From Clostridia bacterium (GTDB taxonomy: Bacteria; Bacillota; Clostridia; Oscillospirales; Acutalibacteraceae), in contig JAFSIW010000031.1 in the NCBI GenBank assembly GCA_017439545.1, positions 1-64,000 on the forward strand: a stretch of 64,000 bases of DNA, in the 5' to 3' direction. Position 1 is the stretch's first letter. Every line of letters starts with the position of its first letter. Shown here piece after piece: positions 20,301 through 29,220 of the stretch. Made by a program: the position numbers and the translations under genes. The notes below the pieces were generated by a model. That model saw only the letters and a list, made by a program, of their open reading frames with translations, was not told the DNA's origin and searched no databases.

Positions 20301-21442
20301 TCTATTTTGACAATGCGGCAACCTCTTCTCCCAAGCCGAAGGAGGTAAAGGAAGCGGTTGCGGGTGCATTACAGCGACTGTCTGCCAATCCGGGAAGGAG
20401 CGGGCACGAGCTATCGATTGCGGCATCCGATGCGGTGTATCAATGTAGAGCAGCCTTGGCGGATATGTTTCGTTTTCCCGCTCCCGAAAGGATTGTTTTT
20501 ACTTTAAATTGTACCCACTCTATCAATACGGTGCTCAAAGGTCTGCGGTTAAAAAATTGTAAGATCGTTACCTCGTCGCTGGAGCACAATGCCGTAATGC
20601 GTCCCTTGGAGAAACTCAAGAAGAACGGCTGTACCATTGCGGTGGCGGAAGTGTTTTTTGATGATCCCGAGGCAACAGTTCGCTCTTTTGCCCGATTGAT
20701 CGATGATAACACCCGATTGGTGATTTGTACGCATGCGTCGAATGTTTGCGGTGTAGTTTTGCCCATTGAGCAGATTGGCAGACTTTGCAAAGATCGCGGT
20801 GTACTTTTTGCCGTGGATGCGGCACAGTCAGCGGGGGTGATCCCTATTGATTGCTCTGCTGTCCCCATTGATTTTTTGTGTATACCCGGTCATAAAGGAC
20901 TCTATGGCCCGATGGGGACCGGTGTTTTATTTTGCAAATCCGATTTGCCCGATACCTTGACCGAAGGGGGTACGGGTAATTTTTCCGCTTCCTTTGTACA
21001 ACCTGAGGATTATCCTGAGCGTTTTGAAAGCGGTACGGTAAATCTGCCCGGAATTGTTGGTTTAAAGGCAGGGGTGGATTTCGTTCAAAAAAAGGGTGTT
21101 GAACGCATTCATCAATATGAGATGCAACTGCTTCAAACAACTTATCGTGGGTTGAAACAGACCCGAGGAGTAACGCTGTATACGCCCTATCCTGATACGG
21201 AACGCTATGTTCCTGTTTTGTGTTTCAACGTGGCAGGTTTGCACAGTTCACAAACGGCGGAACTGCTGAATAAAGCCGGCTATGCCTTGCGTGCGGGACT
21301 TCATTGTGCACCTACGGCGCATCGGCGCATGGGAACACTCTCTTACGGTGCGGTGCGAATGTCACCCTCTATATTTAATCATCCAAAAGAAATTTATTCT
21401 TTTTTGCAATCGGTTAAACGAATTGCAAAATCAGCATCATAA
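20297..21442 (+). CDS. Cysteine desulfurase family PLP enzyme (class V aminotransferase)
   Basis: 381 residues. The start motif YFDNAATSSPKP, the PLP lysine K200 in PGHKG and the catalytic-loop cysteine C337 in RAGLHCAP identify a SufS/CsdB-like (group II) desulfurase. It converts cysteine to alanine and enzyme-bound persulfide, or acts on selenocysteine. No scaffold gene (sufU or iscU) is adjacent; the partner here is the DUF3343 protein whose stop it overlaps. Confidence 0.88.
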   Translation: MIYFDNAATSSPKPKEVKEAVAGALQRLSANPGRSGHELSIAASDAVYQCRAALADMFRFPAPERIVFTLNCTHSINTVLKGLRLKNCKIVTSSLEHNAVMRPLEKLKKNGCTIAVAEVFFDDPEATVRSFARLIDDNTRLVICTHASNVCGVVLPIEQIGRLCKDRGVLFAVDAAQSAGVIPIDCSAVPIDFLCIPGHKGLYGPMGTGVLFCKSDLPDTLTEGGTGNFSASFVQPEDYPERFESGTVNLPGIVGLKAGVDFVQKKGVERIHQYEMQLLQTTYRGLKQTRGVTLYTPYPDTERYVPVLCFNVAGLHSSQTAELLNKAGYALRAGLHCAPTAHRRMGTLSYGAVRMSPSIFNHPKEIYSFLQSVKRIAKSAS

Positions 21443-21470
21443 GTTATTCTCATAGGGAAGAGGTGCCCCT

Positions 21471-23849
21471 TTGGACGTTAAAAAAAAGATATTGGAACTT
21501 AGGAAACAAATCATTGACCGAGATTTTAAACAAATGAATCAGGCGCAAAAAGAGGCTGTTCTGGCTGTTAACGGCCCTGTTTTGATTTTGGCGGGCGCGG
21601 GAAGCGGTAAAACTACCGTGTTGATCCATCGTATAGCGAATTTGATTCGTTACGGCAATGCATATCATAGTTCATCCTTGCCTTTTGACGTTTCTCAGAC
21701 AGACGTTGAACTGCTTGAAAATGTATTATCGGGGAAGAGGGTCGATCCTGTTCGCTTATATCAGCTTACATCGGTTGAGGCACCCCGTCCTTATGAAATT
21801 CTCGCCATCACCTTTACCAACAAAGCGGCAGGGGAACTGAAGGAACGCCTGCAATCTTTGTTGCAAAATGACGGAGATTCTATTTGGGCCATGACCTTTC
21901 ACGCGGCTTGCTTGCGTATGTTGAGAAAATTTGCCGACCGTATCGGCTATTCCTCTCACTTTACCATTTATGATACCGATGATTCCAAACGTGTGATCAA
22001 GGAATGCCAAAAGGAATTGTCGTTGGATGATAAGGTGTTCCCATACCGTATGCTGATGAGCGAAATCAGCCATGCGAAGGATCGTTTGATTACGCCTGAA
22101 GAATATGAATCAAACGCAGGGGACGATTTTCGCTTGAAAAAGGTTGCGCTGGTTTATCGGTTGTATCAGAGTAAATTGCAATCGTCAGATGCAATGGATT
22201 TTGATGATATTATTGTTCAAACGGTACGTATGTTTGAGCAACATCCGGACATTTTGTCATATTGGCAAAACCGATTTCGCTATGTTATGGTGGATGAGTA
22301 CCAGGACACCAACCATGCCCAGTATATGCTTGTGAAACTTTTATCTCAGCAACATCACAATATTTGTGTCGTTGGCGATGATAACCAAAGTATTTACACC
22401 TTCCGCGGGGCTACTATCGAAAATATTCTGAGTTTTGAAGAAGAATATTCCGATGCCGTTACTGTTCGTCTTGAGCAAAACTATCGCTCTACTGAGATGA
22501 TCTTGAATGCTGCTAATGCGGTAATTCGAAACAATAAATTTCAAAAAGAAAAGAATCTTTGGACTGAATTGGGCGAGGGCGAACCCATTACCTGCTATAC
22601 AGCAGGGGATGAGTTTGGCGAATCTCGCTATGTTGCCGAAAAAATACTGGATGGTGTAGGCAACGGTCAAAAGTATTCGGATTTTGCTGTGTTGTACCGA
22701 ATGAATGCCCAATCGGGTAACCTTGAAAACACTTTTGTACGGTCGGGTATCCCGTATCGTGTGATAGGCGGCTTGAAGTTCTACGATCGAAAAGAGGTAA
22801 AAGATGCGCTGGCATATTTGCATTTGCTGGTAAATCCCGATGATAACCTGAGGTTGCGTCGTATCATTAACGAACCAAAACGAGGAATAGGCAATACCAC
22901 GGTAGATAAAATTGCTACCATTGCTTCCCAAAACGGTACGTCTATGTTTGATGTGATTTGTCACGCAGATGAGTATGCCGATTTACAGCGTTCCGTTGCG
23001 AAACTCAAAGGATTCGCAACGATGATTCGCAGTGTGATGGATGAATTGGATGTTTATTCACCTCATCAGATTTTAGAAATGATCCTTGATAAAAGCGGCT
23101 ACCTTGAAAGCTTGATTTTAGAAGGTAATGAGGGGATAGAGCGAAAAGAAAACGTGCAGGAATTGATCAGCAGTATGATCCAATACGAGGCAGAAGCCCC
23201 CGCTCCGTCGTTAGATGACTATTTGGACGGTGTTTCGCTGATGACCGATATCGATCAGTACAATGCCGATCAGGATATGGTCGTTCTTATGACACTTCAC
23301 TCTGCTAAAGGATTGGAATTCCATACCGTATTTATGGTAGGAATGGAAGAAGGTGTGTTCCCGGGAACGCAGTCCATCTATGCCGCTGAAAAAGAGATGG
23401 AAGAGGAACGCCGCCTGATGTACGTTGGTATTACTCGTGCTAAGCGAAAATTGTATCTTACCAATGCCTTTCAGCGGCTGTTGTTTGGTATGACCAATCG
23501 TAACAGACCGTCTCGTTTTGTAGCAGAGGTCCCGCCAGAGTGTATTGAACAAACGAACACGGGTGCTCAATTGAAACAGTCGTACGGTGGTTTTGGCGGT
23601 GGTCTGCGCTCTGCTGTCTCCTTTAAGCCGACTCCTTCTTTTACCGGGGGACAATCGGTTTCCTCGGTTAATAATACTGCACCGTTAGTAGCCTTTAAAG
23701 TTGGTGATCGAGTGGTGCACAAAAACTTCGGCGGCGGTCTGGTGGTTGCCTCTGCGCCTGTTGGCGGCGACGTTTTGCTGACCATTGTATTTGATTCCAT
23801 CGGAACCAAAAAATTGATGCAAAAGTTTGCAAAATTAGAAAAAGAATAA
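21471..23849 (+). CDS. pcrA: ATP-dependent DNA helicase UvrD/PcrA
   Basis: 792 residues from a TTG start at 21471 with AGAGGTG upstream. Superfamily 1A motifs are clear: Walker A AGAGSGKT (K47), motif II DEYQDTN, motif III GDDNQSIYTFRGA, motif V VVLMTLHSAKGLEF and motif VI GITRAKR. The C-terminal tail is glycine/serine-rich with a final Tudor-like GDRVVHKNFGGG segment typical of PcrA. It acts in repair and in removing RNA polymerase or recombinase from DNA. Confidence 0.95.
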   Translation: MDVKKKILELRKQIIDRDFKQMNQAQKEAVLAVNGPVLILAGAGSGKTTVLIHRIANLIRYGNAYHSSSLPFDVSQTDVELLENVLSGKRVDPVRLYQLTSVEAPRPYEILAITFTNKAAGELKERLQSLLQNDGDSIWAMTFHAACLRMLRKFADRIGYSSHFTIYDTDDSKRVIKECQKELSLDDKVFPYRMLMSEISHAKDRLITPEEYESNAGDDFRLKKVALVYRLYQSKLQSSDAMDFDDIIVQTVRMFEQHPDILSYWQNRFRYVMVDEYQDTNHAQYMLVKLLSQQHHNICVVGDDNQSIYTFRGATIENILSFEEEYSDAVTVRLEQNYRSTEMILNAANAVIRNNKFQKEKNLWTELGEGEPITCYTAGDEFGESRYVAEKILDGVGNGQKYSDFAVLYRMNAQSGNLENTFVRSGIPYRVIGGLKFYDRKEVKDALAYLHLLVNPDDNLRLRRIINEPKRGIGNTTVDKIATIASQNGTSMFDVICHADEYADLQRSVAKLKGFATMIRSVMDELDVYSPHQILEMILDKSGYLESLILEGNEGIERKENVQELISSMIQYEAEAPAPSLDDYLDGVSLMTDIDQYNADQDMVVLMTLHSAKGLEFHTVFMVGMEEGVFPGTQSIYAAEKEMEEERRLMYVGITRAKRKLYLTNAFQRLLFGMTNRNRPSRFVAEVPPECIEQTNTGAQLKQSYGGFGGGLRSAVSFKPTPSFTGGQSVSSVNNTAPLVAFKVGDRVVHKNFGGGLVVASAPVGGDVLLTIVFDSIGTKKLMQKFAKLEKE

Positions 23850-23854
23850 TACAC

Positions 23855-23941
23855 AAAAATCCTCCTGTTTCATACTATGGTAATGATATCGGTCATGCCG
23901 ATAATTTTAGCCTTCACCATTATGAACATAGGAGGATTTTT
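23855..23941 (+). promoter_or_regulatory. Long hairpin that buries the ribosome-binding site of the next gene
   Basis: AAAAATCCTCCT (23855-23866) is the exact reverse complement of AGGAGGATTTTT (23930-23941), which contains the Shine-Dalgarno site of the gene starting at 23942. Pairing continues inward imperfectly (GTT/AAC, CATA/TATG, ATGGT/ACCAT), and the loop holds a second hairpin TATCGG/CCGATA (23887-23903). With A's 5' and T's 3' it may also act as the pcrA terminator. Transcripts running in from pcrA should have a masked ribosome site. Confidence 0.65.
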
Positions 23942-24736
23942 ATGGCTGATAATTTTAAAGAAGCTGTTTGTGTTGATGCCGGTCGTGTTTATGACTCTTG
24001 TTGCGATCGGGATTGTCTGGAAGATCTACGGTTGTTTTTCCGCCCTACCGATCAGCAGGCCGTGAATCAGGCGATTGGCGTGCGTGCCCGCTCGGCGACG
24101 TTGTTAACCACCCTCGTAGATGTAGAACCCGTAACGTTTAACCGTGGCTATTATTCAGTGGATATGCTATTCTATTTCTTGGTTTCGGTCGATTTGTACG
24201 GTACGGATTCTACCACACCTACTACCGTGAACGGGATTGCCAGCTTTAATAAGAAAGTGATTCTGTTTGGTAGCGAAGGCAATGCTAAGATCTATTCCAG
24301 TGCCACTACCGCCGCCGAGGCGGAAACTACGTTGCCTGTTTCTGCCAATGCCCCCACCGCGTACGTACAAACGGTTGATCCCATTGTTTTGTCGGCAACC
24401 ATCAATCAATGCTGTGCTTGTGATTGTATGCAACCCATTAGCGCTCCCGCAGCAGTGCTTGCTACCATTGGCGGTGCATTTGCCCCTGTGGACCTTGTTG
24501 AGCGTCGCGTTAACGTTACCCTTGGGATTTTTACCGTAGTGCAGTTGGTGAGAAACGTACAAATGCTGATGCCGGTTTACGATTTTTGTGTTCCCAATAA
24601 AGAGTGTGTCACCACCACTGATGATCCTTGTGAAGTCTTTAACCGCATCCAATTTCCTATGGATGAGTTTTTTCCACCCAGAGAATTCTGTGAAAATGAA
24701 CAATCATCCTGCAATGCTTGTGACACCGGCAACTAA
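23942..24736 (+). CDS. Cysteine-rich protein of unknown function
   Basis: 264 residues with 14 cysteines in clusters near the N-terminus (CC-x3-C around 20-25), mid-protein (CCACDC near 160) and at the C-terminus, and no signal peptide or membrane helix. The middle is rich in beta-branched and small residues, suggesting a beta-rich structural protein. I do not recognise a named family with certainty. The pattern is compatible with a spore-coat or exosporium protein, but that is a guess. It is a single gene with a perfect AGGAGG 6 bases before the ATG, a masked leader, and a strong terminator after it. Confidence 0.75.
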   Translation: MADNFKEAVCVDAGRVYDSCCDRDCLEDLRLFFRPTDQQAVNQAIGVRARSATLLTTLVDVEPVTFNRGYYSVDMLFYFLVSVDLYGTDSTTPTTVNGIASFNKKVILFGSEGNAKIYSSATTAAEAETTLPVSANAPTAYVQTVDPIVLSATINQCCACDCMQPISAPAAVLATIGGAFAPVDLVERRVNVTLGIFTVVQLVRNVQMLMPVYDFCVPNKECVTTTDDPCEVFNRIQFPMDEFFPPREFCENEQSSCNACDTGN

Positions 24737-24740
24737 AAGA

Positions 24741-24774
24741 AAAACGGTAGTACCGCGATCGGTACTACCGTTTT
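24741..24774. terminator. Strong bidirectional terminator
   Basis: A perfect 15-bp stem (24741-24755 with 24760-24774) has a 4-base loop, A's on one side and T's on the other. It lies between the convergent ends of the cysteine-rich gene (plus) and the 95-residue gene (minus) and can serve both. Confidence 0.9.
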
Positions 24775-24782
24775 ACATTTGA

Positions 24783-25070
24783 TTAATCTCTCAAAGCACG
24801 TTCCAACCAAATGGCGCCTAAATCCATCGCGTTGTAAAGACCTTCTTTTTCGCTGGTTTTAACAATGCGGTCTTTGGCACGCATTTCATCGTCGGTGTGC
24901 ATCAGCTGAATCGAGACCTTGTCGGCTACTTCCAAATCATCCACCTTTTTGGTGTTTAAAACTTTTAACATTACGATGTATTTGTCAGCCATGCTGCCGT
25001 AATAGAGGGTGTCTCCGCAACGAACGAGGGGATGCCCTTTATAGGTCAGAAACTCATTTGCTTGCGCCAT
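24783..25070 (-). CDS. Conserved hypothetical protein, 95 residues
   Basis: A small soluble protein with no membrane segment. It contains KGHPLVRCGDTLYYG near the start and a lysine/glutamate-rich second half ending in an amphipathic helix. AAGGAGG precedes the ATG at good distance. It follows ireB by 13 bp on the same strand, so it probably shares its promoter. I cannot assign a function. Confidence 0.75.
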   Translation of the reverse strand: MAQANEFLTYKGHPLVRCGDTLYYGSMADKYIVMLKVLNTKKVDDLEVADKVSIQLMHTDDEMRAKDRIVKTSEKEGLYNAMDLGAIWLERALRD

Positions 25071-25083
25071 GAGAATCGCCTCC

Positions 25084-25329
25084 TTATCGGGATAAATAAT
25101 TCTTCACAAGTTCTTGCAACAGTTCGTCACGGTCAATATGACGAATCATGCTTCGTGCGTTCTTGTGGGTGGTAATGTAGGTGGGATCTTCAGAAAGAAT
25201 ATAACCAACGATCTGATTGATAGGGTTATAGCCTTTCTCGGTCAGGGCGTCGTACACCGCTTGCAATGTACGCTTCATTTCACTTTCGTGTTCATTGGGA
25301 ATAGAAAATGTTAAGGTTCTGTCGGTCAA
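25084..25329 (-). CDS. ireB: IreB family regulatory phosphoprotein (UPF0297)
   Basis: 81 residues starting at a TTG (25329) with GGAGGTGGG just upstream; a longer frame would include that site. The family core [22 protein letters not shown] is nearly intact, followed by [14 protein letters not shown]. In Enterococcus IreB is a substrate of the Ser/Thr kinase IreK and tunes cephalosporin resistance; the role here is inferred from family only. A canonical promoter lies directly upstream. Confidence 0.93.
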   Translation of the reverse strand: MTDRTLTFSIPNEHESEMKRTLQAVYDALTEKGYNPINQIVGYILSEDPTYITTHKNARSMIRHIDRDELLQELVKNYLSR

Positions 25330-25359
25330 GAAACCCACCTCCAAAATCAATATAGATTT

Positions 25360-25388
25360 AGTATACTATAATTTTCAAAAAATAGCAA
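25360..25388 (-). promoter_or_regulatory. Sigma-A promoter of ireB
   Basis: On the minus strand TTGCTA (25383-25388), 17-bp spacer, TATACT (25360-25365). It lies between the end of pheT and ireB, so ireB need not depend on pheST transcription. Confidence 0.65.
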
Positions 25389-25397
25389 GGAAAATTT

Positions 25398-27788
25398 TTA
25401 AGAACGCAGAATAGCGCCTACGGCTTTCAAAGCGTCAAACACTTTATCCATCACCTGATTGCACATATCATCGGTCAAAGTGGTAGAATCCGATTGCAAC
25501 ACCAAAGAGTAAGCAACACTCTTTTTGTCGACTTCAATTTGATTGCCTTCGTATACGTCGAACAACTCAACCTTTTTGATCAGGTCAGATTTAACCGAGC
25601 GAATGGCTTTTTCAAGCACGGCAACCGGTAGACTGCGATCACAAACCAAGGCAATGTCACGGGTGATGGCAGGATATTGGGAAATGGGGCGGAACAGGAT
25701 TTGTTTTTGTTCTACGGCATATAAGGCTTCCAAATTGATTTCGGCAACGTAAACCTTTTGGTCGATCCCCATTTTTTGCGCGGTGGCAGGATGCACTTCG
25801 CCAAATACTGCTAACTGTTGACCGTTTGCGGTAGCCTTTGCCTGACGACCGGGATGATAATACGGTTCAGCAGATTTTTCGTAATCAGCGGTCAAACCGA
25901 ATAAGCCCAGCACTTGCTCTACCAATCCCTTTAAAGTGAAGAAATCCTCATCTTTTCCGTATAACCCTAAGCAAAGGGCGGGCGACTCGTGCGGTTGCTC
26001 GGTTAGAGGCAGGGATTTGGGCAGATAGATGCGGCTGGTTTCAAAGTAGCGGGAATCGGCATTCTTTCTGCTGATGTTTGTGGCCATAACGGTCAGCATG
26101 CTGACGACCAACTGGGTGCGCATGGTGGAATATTCGTCTCCCAAGGGGTTACGGATGACGATGGCATTACGGCGGACGTCGTCGGCAGGCAGGTTCAGCA
26201 CGTCAATGGCTTTGCTGCCAAAGAAGGAGTAGGTTGCAATTTCGTGCATACCGTTGCCGCACAACAAGGCTTTAATTTTATCGTCGGCTTTGCGGGTGGG
26301 CAAAACGTCACCGCGAATAACCGCACCCCGCATGGGTCGACCAACAATGTGATCGTAACCGTAAATGCGCATGACTTCTTCGGCAAGGTCGGCTCTGCCT
26401 TCAATATCTTCACGGAAGGTGGGGATCTTGCAGGTGAGAACGCCATCGGTTAATGTGGTTTCCAATTCTAAGGAATTGAGGATTTCTACCATCTTTTCAA
26501 AGGGAACTTCCACACCCAACAAGTCGTTGATGCTTTGGGCGGAAACCGAAATGATCCGTTGTTCGGGCAACCCGTTGTTGCAATCAATGGTACCGTCTAC
26601 AATGTCACCGGCATCCAGATCATAAATCAGTTGCAATGCACGTTCCATGGCATATTCACTGCGGAAGACGTCGATGCCTTTTTCAAAACGAGCGCTGGAT
26701 TCGGTACGAATCCCCAAAGCACGAGCGGTTTTGCGCACGTTGTCACGACGGAAACGGGCAGATTCCAAGAACAGGGAAGTGGTGTCGTCTTTGATCTCGC
26801 TGTTCAGTCCGCCCATAATACCTGCCAGACAAGAGGGCTTTTCGCCGTCGGCAATCACTAACATGGAATCATTTAGGGTGTGTTCTTTTTCGTCCAAGGT
26901 GGTAATCTGTTCGCCGTTTGCAGCACGGCGAACGATAATTTGGTCGCCTGCGATATCTCTGCGGTCAAAGGCGTGCATGGGTTGACCGGTTTCTAACATA
27001 ACAAAGTTGGTAATGTCAACAATGTTGTTAATGGGGCGCATACCGGCGGCACGCAAGCAGAGTTTTAACCATTCGGGGGATTCTTTGATGCGCAGATTGT
27101 TCACACAGCGACCAATGTAGCGAGCGCACAGATCATAATCCTTCACTTCAACCGAAATCAGATCGTTTACGTTGCCGCCTTTGGTTTCGTATTTGGGTTG
27201 GGGCATCTTGAATTCGGTCCCCAAAACCACGGCAACTTCACGGGCAACACCCAAAACGCTTTGGCAGTCAGGACGGTTGGCGGTGATTTTGAAATCAATC
27301 ACATAATCGTTGAGATGGAGGATATCACGCATATCCACACCAACGGGAGTGCCTTCTTTTAAAATCAAAATGCCGTATACCTCTGCACCGGGATAGTCAC
27401 AATCTTTAAGGCACAGTTCTTCGCCCGAGCAGAGCATCCCGTTAGAGGGAACACCACGGAGTTTACCCTTGGTGATGTGCATTCCGTTTGGTAGGGTGGA
27501 TTTGTGCATGGCAACGGGGACTACTGCGCCTTCGAATACGTTATCAGCACCGGTTACGATTTGAATCAGTTCGTCGCCACCGACGTCAATTTGGCAGATT
27601 TGCAATTTGTCAGCATCGGGATGCTTTTCTAATTTTGCGATTTTACCGGTAATGACGTTGTTCATGGTTTTAGAAAGGTCAACGATTTCTTCTACCTCGA
27701 AGCCCGCCATAACCATTTTGTCGCACAGTTCTTCTACCGATACGGGAATATCTACGTAATATTTTAACCAGCTAAGTGAAATATTCAT
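25398..27788 (-). CDS. pheT: Phenylalanyl-tRNA synthetase beta chain
   Basis: 796 residues, the full bacterial length. It starts MNISLSWLKYYVDIPV, carries the N-terminal tRNA-binding (EMAP-like) domain about 40-155, B3/B4 editing modules about 210-380, B5 about 400-470, the pseudo-catalytic core and the C-terminal anticodon-binding fold. With PheS it forms the alpha2-beta2 enzyme charging tRNA-Phe and editing mischarged Tyr. It follows pheS by 14 bp under the Phe T-box. Confidence 0.97.
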   Translation of the reverse strand: MNISLSWLKYYVDIPVSVEELCDKMVMAGFEVEEIVDLSKTMNNVITGKIAKLEKHPDADKLQICQIDVGGDELIQIVTGADNVFEGAVVPVAMHKSTLPNGMHITKGKLRGVPSNGMLCSGEELCLKDCDYPGAEVYGILILKEGTPVGVDMRDILHLNDYVIDFKITANRPDCQSVLGVAREVAVVLGTEFKMPQPKYETKGGNVNDLISVEVKDYDLCARYIGRCVNNLRIKESPEWLKLCLRAAGMRPINNIVDITNFVMLETGQPMHAFDRRDIAGDQIIVRRAANGEQITTLDEKEHTLNDSMLVIADGEKPSCLAGIMGGLNSEIKDDTTSLFLESARFRRDNVRKTARALGIRTESSARFEKGIDVFRSEYAMERALQLIYDLDAGDIVDGTIDCNNGLPEQRIISVSAQSINDLLGVEVPFEKMVEILNSLELETTLTDGVLTCKIPTFREDIEGRADLAEEVMRIYGYDHIVGRPMRGAVIRGDVLPTRKADDKIKALLCGNGMHEIATYSFFGSKAIDVLNLPADDVRRNAIVIRNPLGDEYSTMRTQLVVSMLTVMATNISRKNADSRYFETSRIYLPKSLPLTEQPHESPALCLGLYGKDEDFFTLKGLVEQVLGLFGLTADYEKSAEPYYHPGRQAKATANGQQLAVFGEVHPATAQKMGIDQKVYVAEINLEALYAVEQKQILFRPISQYPAITRDIALVCDRSLPVAVLEKAIRSVKSDLIKKVELFDVYEGNQIEVDKKSVAYSLVLQSDSTTLTDDMCNQVMDKVFDALKAVGAILRS

Positions 27789-27802
27789 GGTTTGCTCCTC
27801 CT

Positions 27803-28828
27803 TTATTTATCAAACTGCTCTAAGAAGCGCAGATCATTTTCAAACAACAAGCGGATATCGCTGATTTTGTAACGGGTGGTGGTCAAACGATCCAAGCCGA
27901 TACCAAAGGCAAAACCGGAATATTCGTTTGGGTCAATGCCGCAACCCGACAGCACGTTGGGATGCACCATACCGGCACCCAGAATTTCGATCCAACCGGC
28001 TCCCTTGCAAACACGGCAACCTTTGCCGCCGCACTCGGGACAAGAAACGTCTACTTCAACGCTGGGCTCGGTAAAGGGGAAGAAAGAAGGACGGAACTTG
28101 ATTTTAGCATCGGGACCGTAGATCTCACGAGCTACTTGCTCCAAGCAACCCTTCAGGTCGCACATGGTAATATCTTTATCCACAACCAAACCTTCGATCT
28201 GATGGAAAACGGGGGAGTGGGTAGCGTCCACCTCGTCGGCACGGAACACACGTCCGGGGCAGATAACCCGAATGGGAGGCTTGCGGTTTTCCATGGTGCG
28301 GATTTGTGCGGCGGAAGTCTGACTTCTCAACAGCAGATCATCACCAACGTAGAAGGTGTCCTGCATATCCCGGGCAGGGTGGTCGGCAGGGATGTTCAGT
28401 GCTTCAAAGTTATAGTATTCGGTTTCAATTTCGGGACCGTCTACCACGTCAAAGCCCATAGATTTGAAAATATCGATCATATCGTTGAGCACCCGATTCA
28501 AAGGATGCAAACCACCTTGCTTGGTAGTTTTGCCGGGCAGAGTAACGTCTAATGCTTCGGCTTCGAATTGCTTTAATTCAGCTTCGGCTTTCAGTTGAAC
28601 CAGTCGTTCTTCGATTTTGGCTTCAATGGTGCTGCGTACCTTGTTGGCAAGCTGACCGACAATGGGGCGTTCTTCGGGAGTCAGTCCGCCCATCTGTTTT
28701 AAAATGGCGGTCAGTTCCCCTTTTTTGCCCAAATAGGCAACCCGCAATTCATCCAAAGCGGTCAAGGAATCTACCGCTTGCAAAGCCATAATTGCTTTGG
28801 TTTCAATCGCTTGTAATTGTTCTTTCAC
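27803..28828 (-). CDS. pheS: Phenylalanyl-tRNA synthetase alpha chain
   Basis: 341 residues. A coiled-coil N-terminus (about 1-90) precedes the class II catalytic core with TRFYNF-like YYNFEALNIPADHPARDMQD and the C-terminal motif 3 GFAFGIGLDRL. It has four cysteines in a CPEC-x4-CxxC arrangement near 265, as in many Clostridia. It is the first gene after the T-box leader. Confidence 0.97.
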   Translation of the reverse strand: MKEQLQAIETKAIMALQAVDSLTALDELRVAYLGKKGELTAILKQMGGLTPEERPIVGQLANKVRSTIEAKIEERLVQLKAEAELKQFEAEALDVTLPGKTTKQGGLHPLNRVLNDMIDIFKSMGFDVVDGPEIETEYYNFEALNIPADHPARDMQDTFYVGDDLLLRSQTSAAQIRTMENRKPPIRVICPGRVFRADEVDATHSPVFHQIEGLVVDKDITMCDLKGCLEQVAREIYGPDAKIKFRPSFFPFTEPSVEVDVSCPECGGKGCRVCKGAGWIEILGAGMVHPNVLSGCGIDPNEYSGFAFGIGLDRLTTTRYKISDIRLLFENDLRFLEQFDK

Positions 28829-28865
28829 AGTATATGTCCTCCTTCAAATATACAAGTATACAAAT

Positions 28866-29167
28866 AAAAAAGCCTTCGCCCTGAATTTCAGGACGAAAGC
28901 ATACTTCCGCGGTACCACCTGATTTTTTGCTTAATTTAAGCAAACACTCATCTCGCCGCCTATCAGCGGCATAACATATAACGGTGTTCACCGTCTTGTC
29001 TTACATAACCTTCAGACAAGCCGCTCGGGAGGGAAGTTCGGCATTTTTGCCTGCCATACGGGGTCCCAGCCGACGTTACAGTCGCCCCATACTCTCTGGT
29101 TGGCATTACGCAACAGTGCTTACTGTGATTCGAAAAACGAATCCTCCGTCAATGCGTTTGCATATCA
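28866..29167 (-). ncRNA. T-box leader, tRNA-Phe specific (specifier TTC), controlling pheST
   Basis: Read on the minus strand: stem I with AGTA and AGAGAG, specifier TTC at 29033-29035, the antiterminator T-box AGGTGGTACCGCGG (28907-28920) and a terminator hairpin with T-run (28866-28900). The specifier is followed by one base, then CTCC (29028-29031), which pairs with GGAG on the 5' side of stem I, then one base and GAGC. Because the downstream genes are pheST, TTC is the expected codon, and this spacing can calibrate the other T-boxes of the window. It accounts for the gene-free stretch before nth. Confidence 0.93.
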
Positions 29168-29173
29168 ATTGGT

Positions 29174-29202
29174 ATTATAACAGATGCAAATTGCTTTTGC
29201 AA
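29174..29202 (-). promoter_or_regulatory. Sigma-A promoter of the pheST T-box transcript
   Basis: On the minus strand TTGCAA (29197-29202), 17-bp spacer, perfect TATAAT (29174-29179). The predicted start is near 29167. Confidence 0.8.
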
Positions 29203-29220
29203 GTGGATTTTGCGGTTTTT

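Noticed and set aside
23853..23879. Annotating a sigma-K promoter for the cysteine-rich gene as a feature
   Set aside because: Only a partial match to a short consensus. It is kept as part of a hypothesis, not as a supported site.
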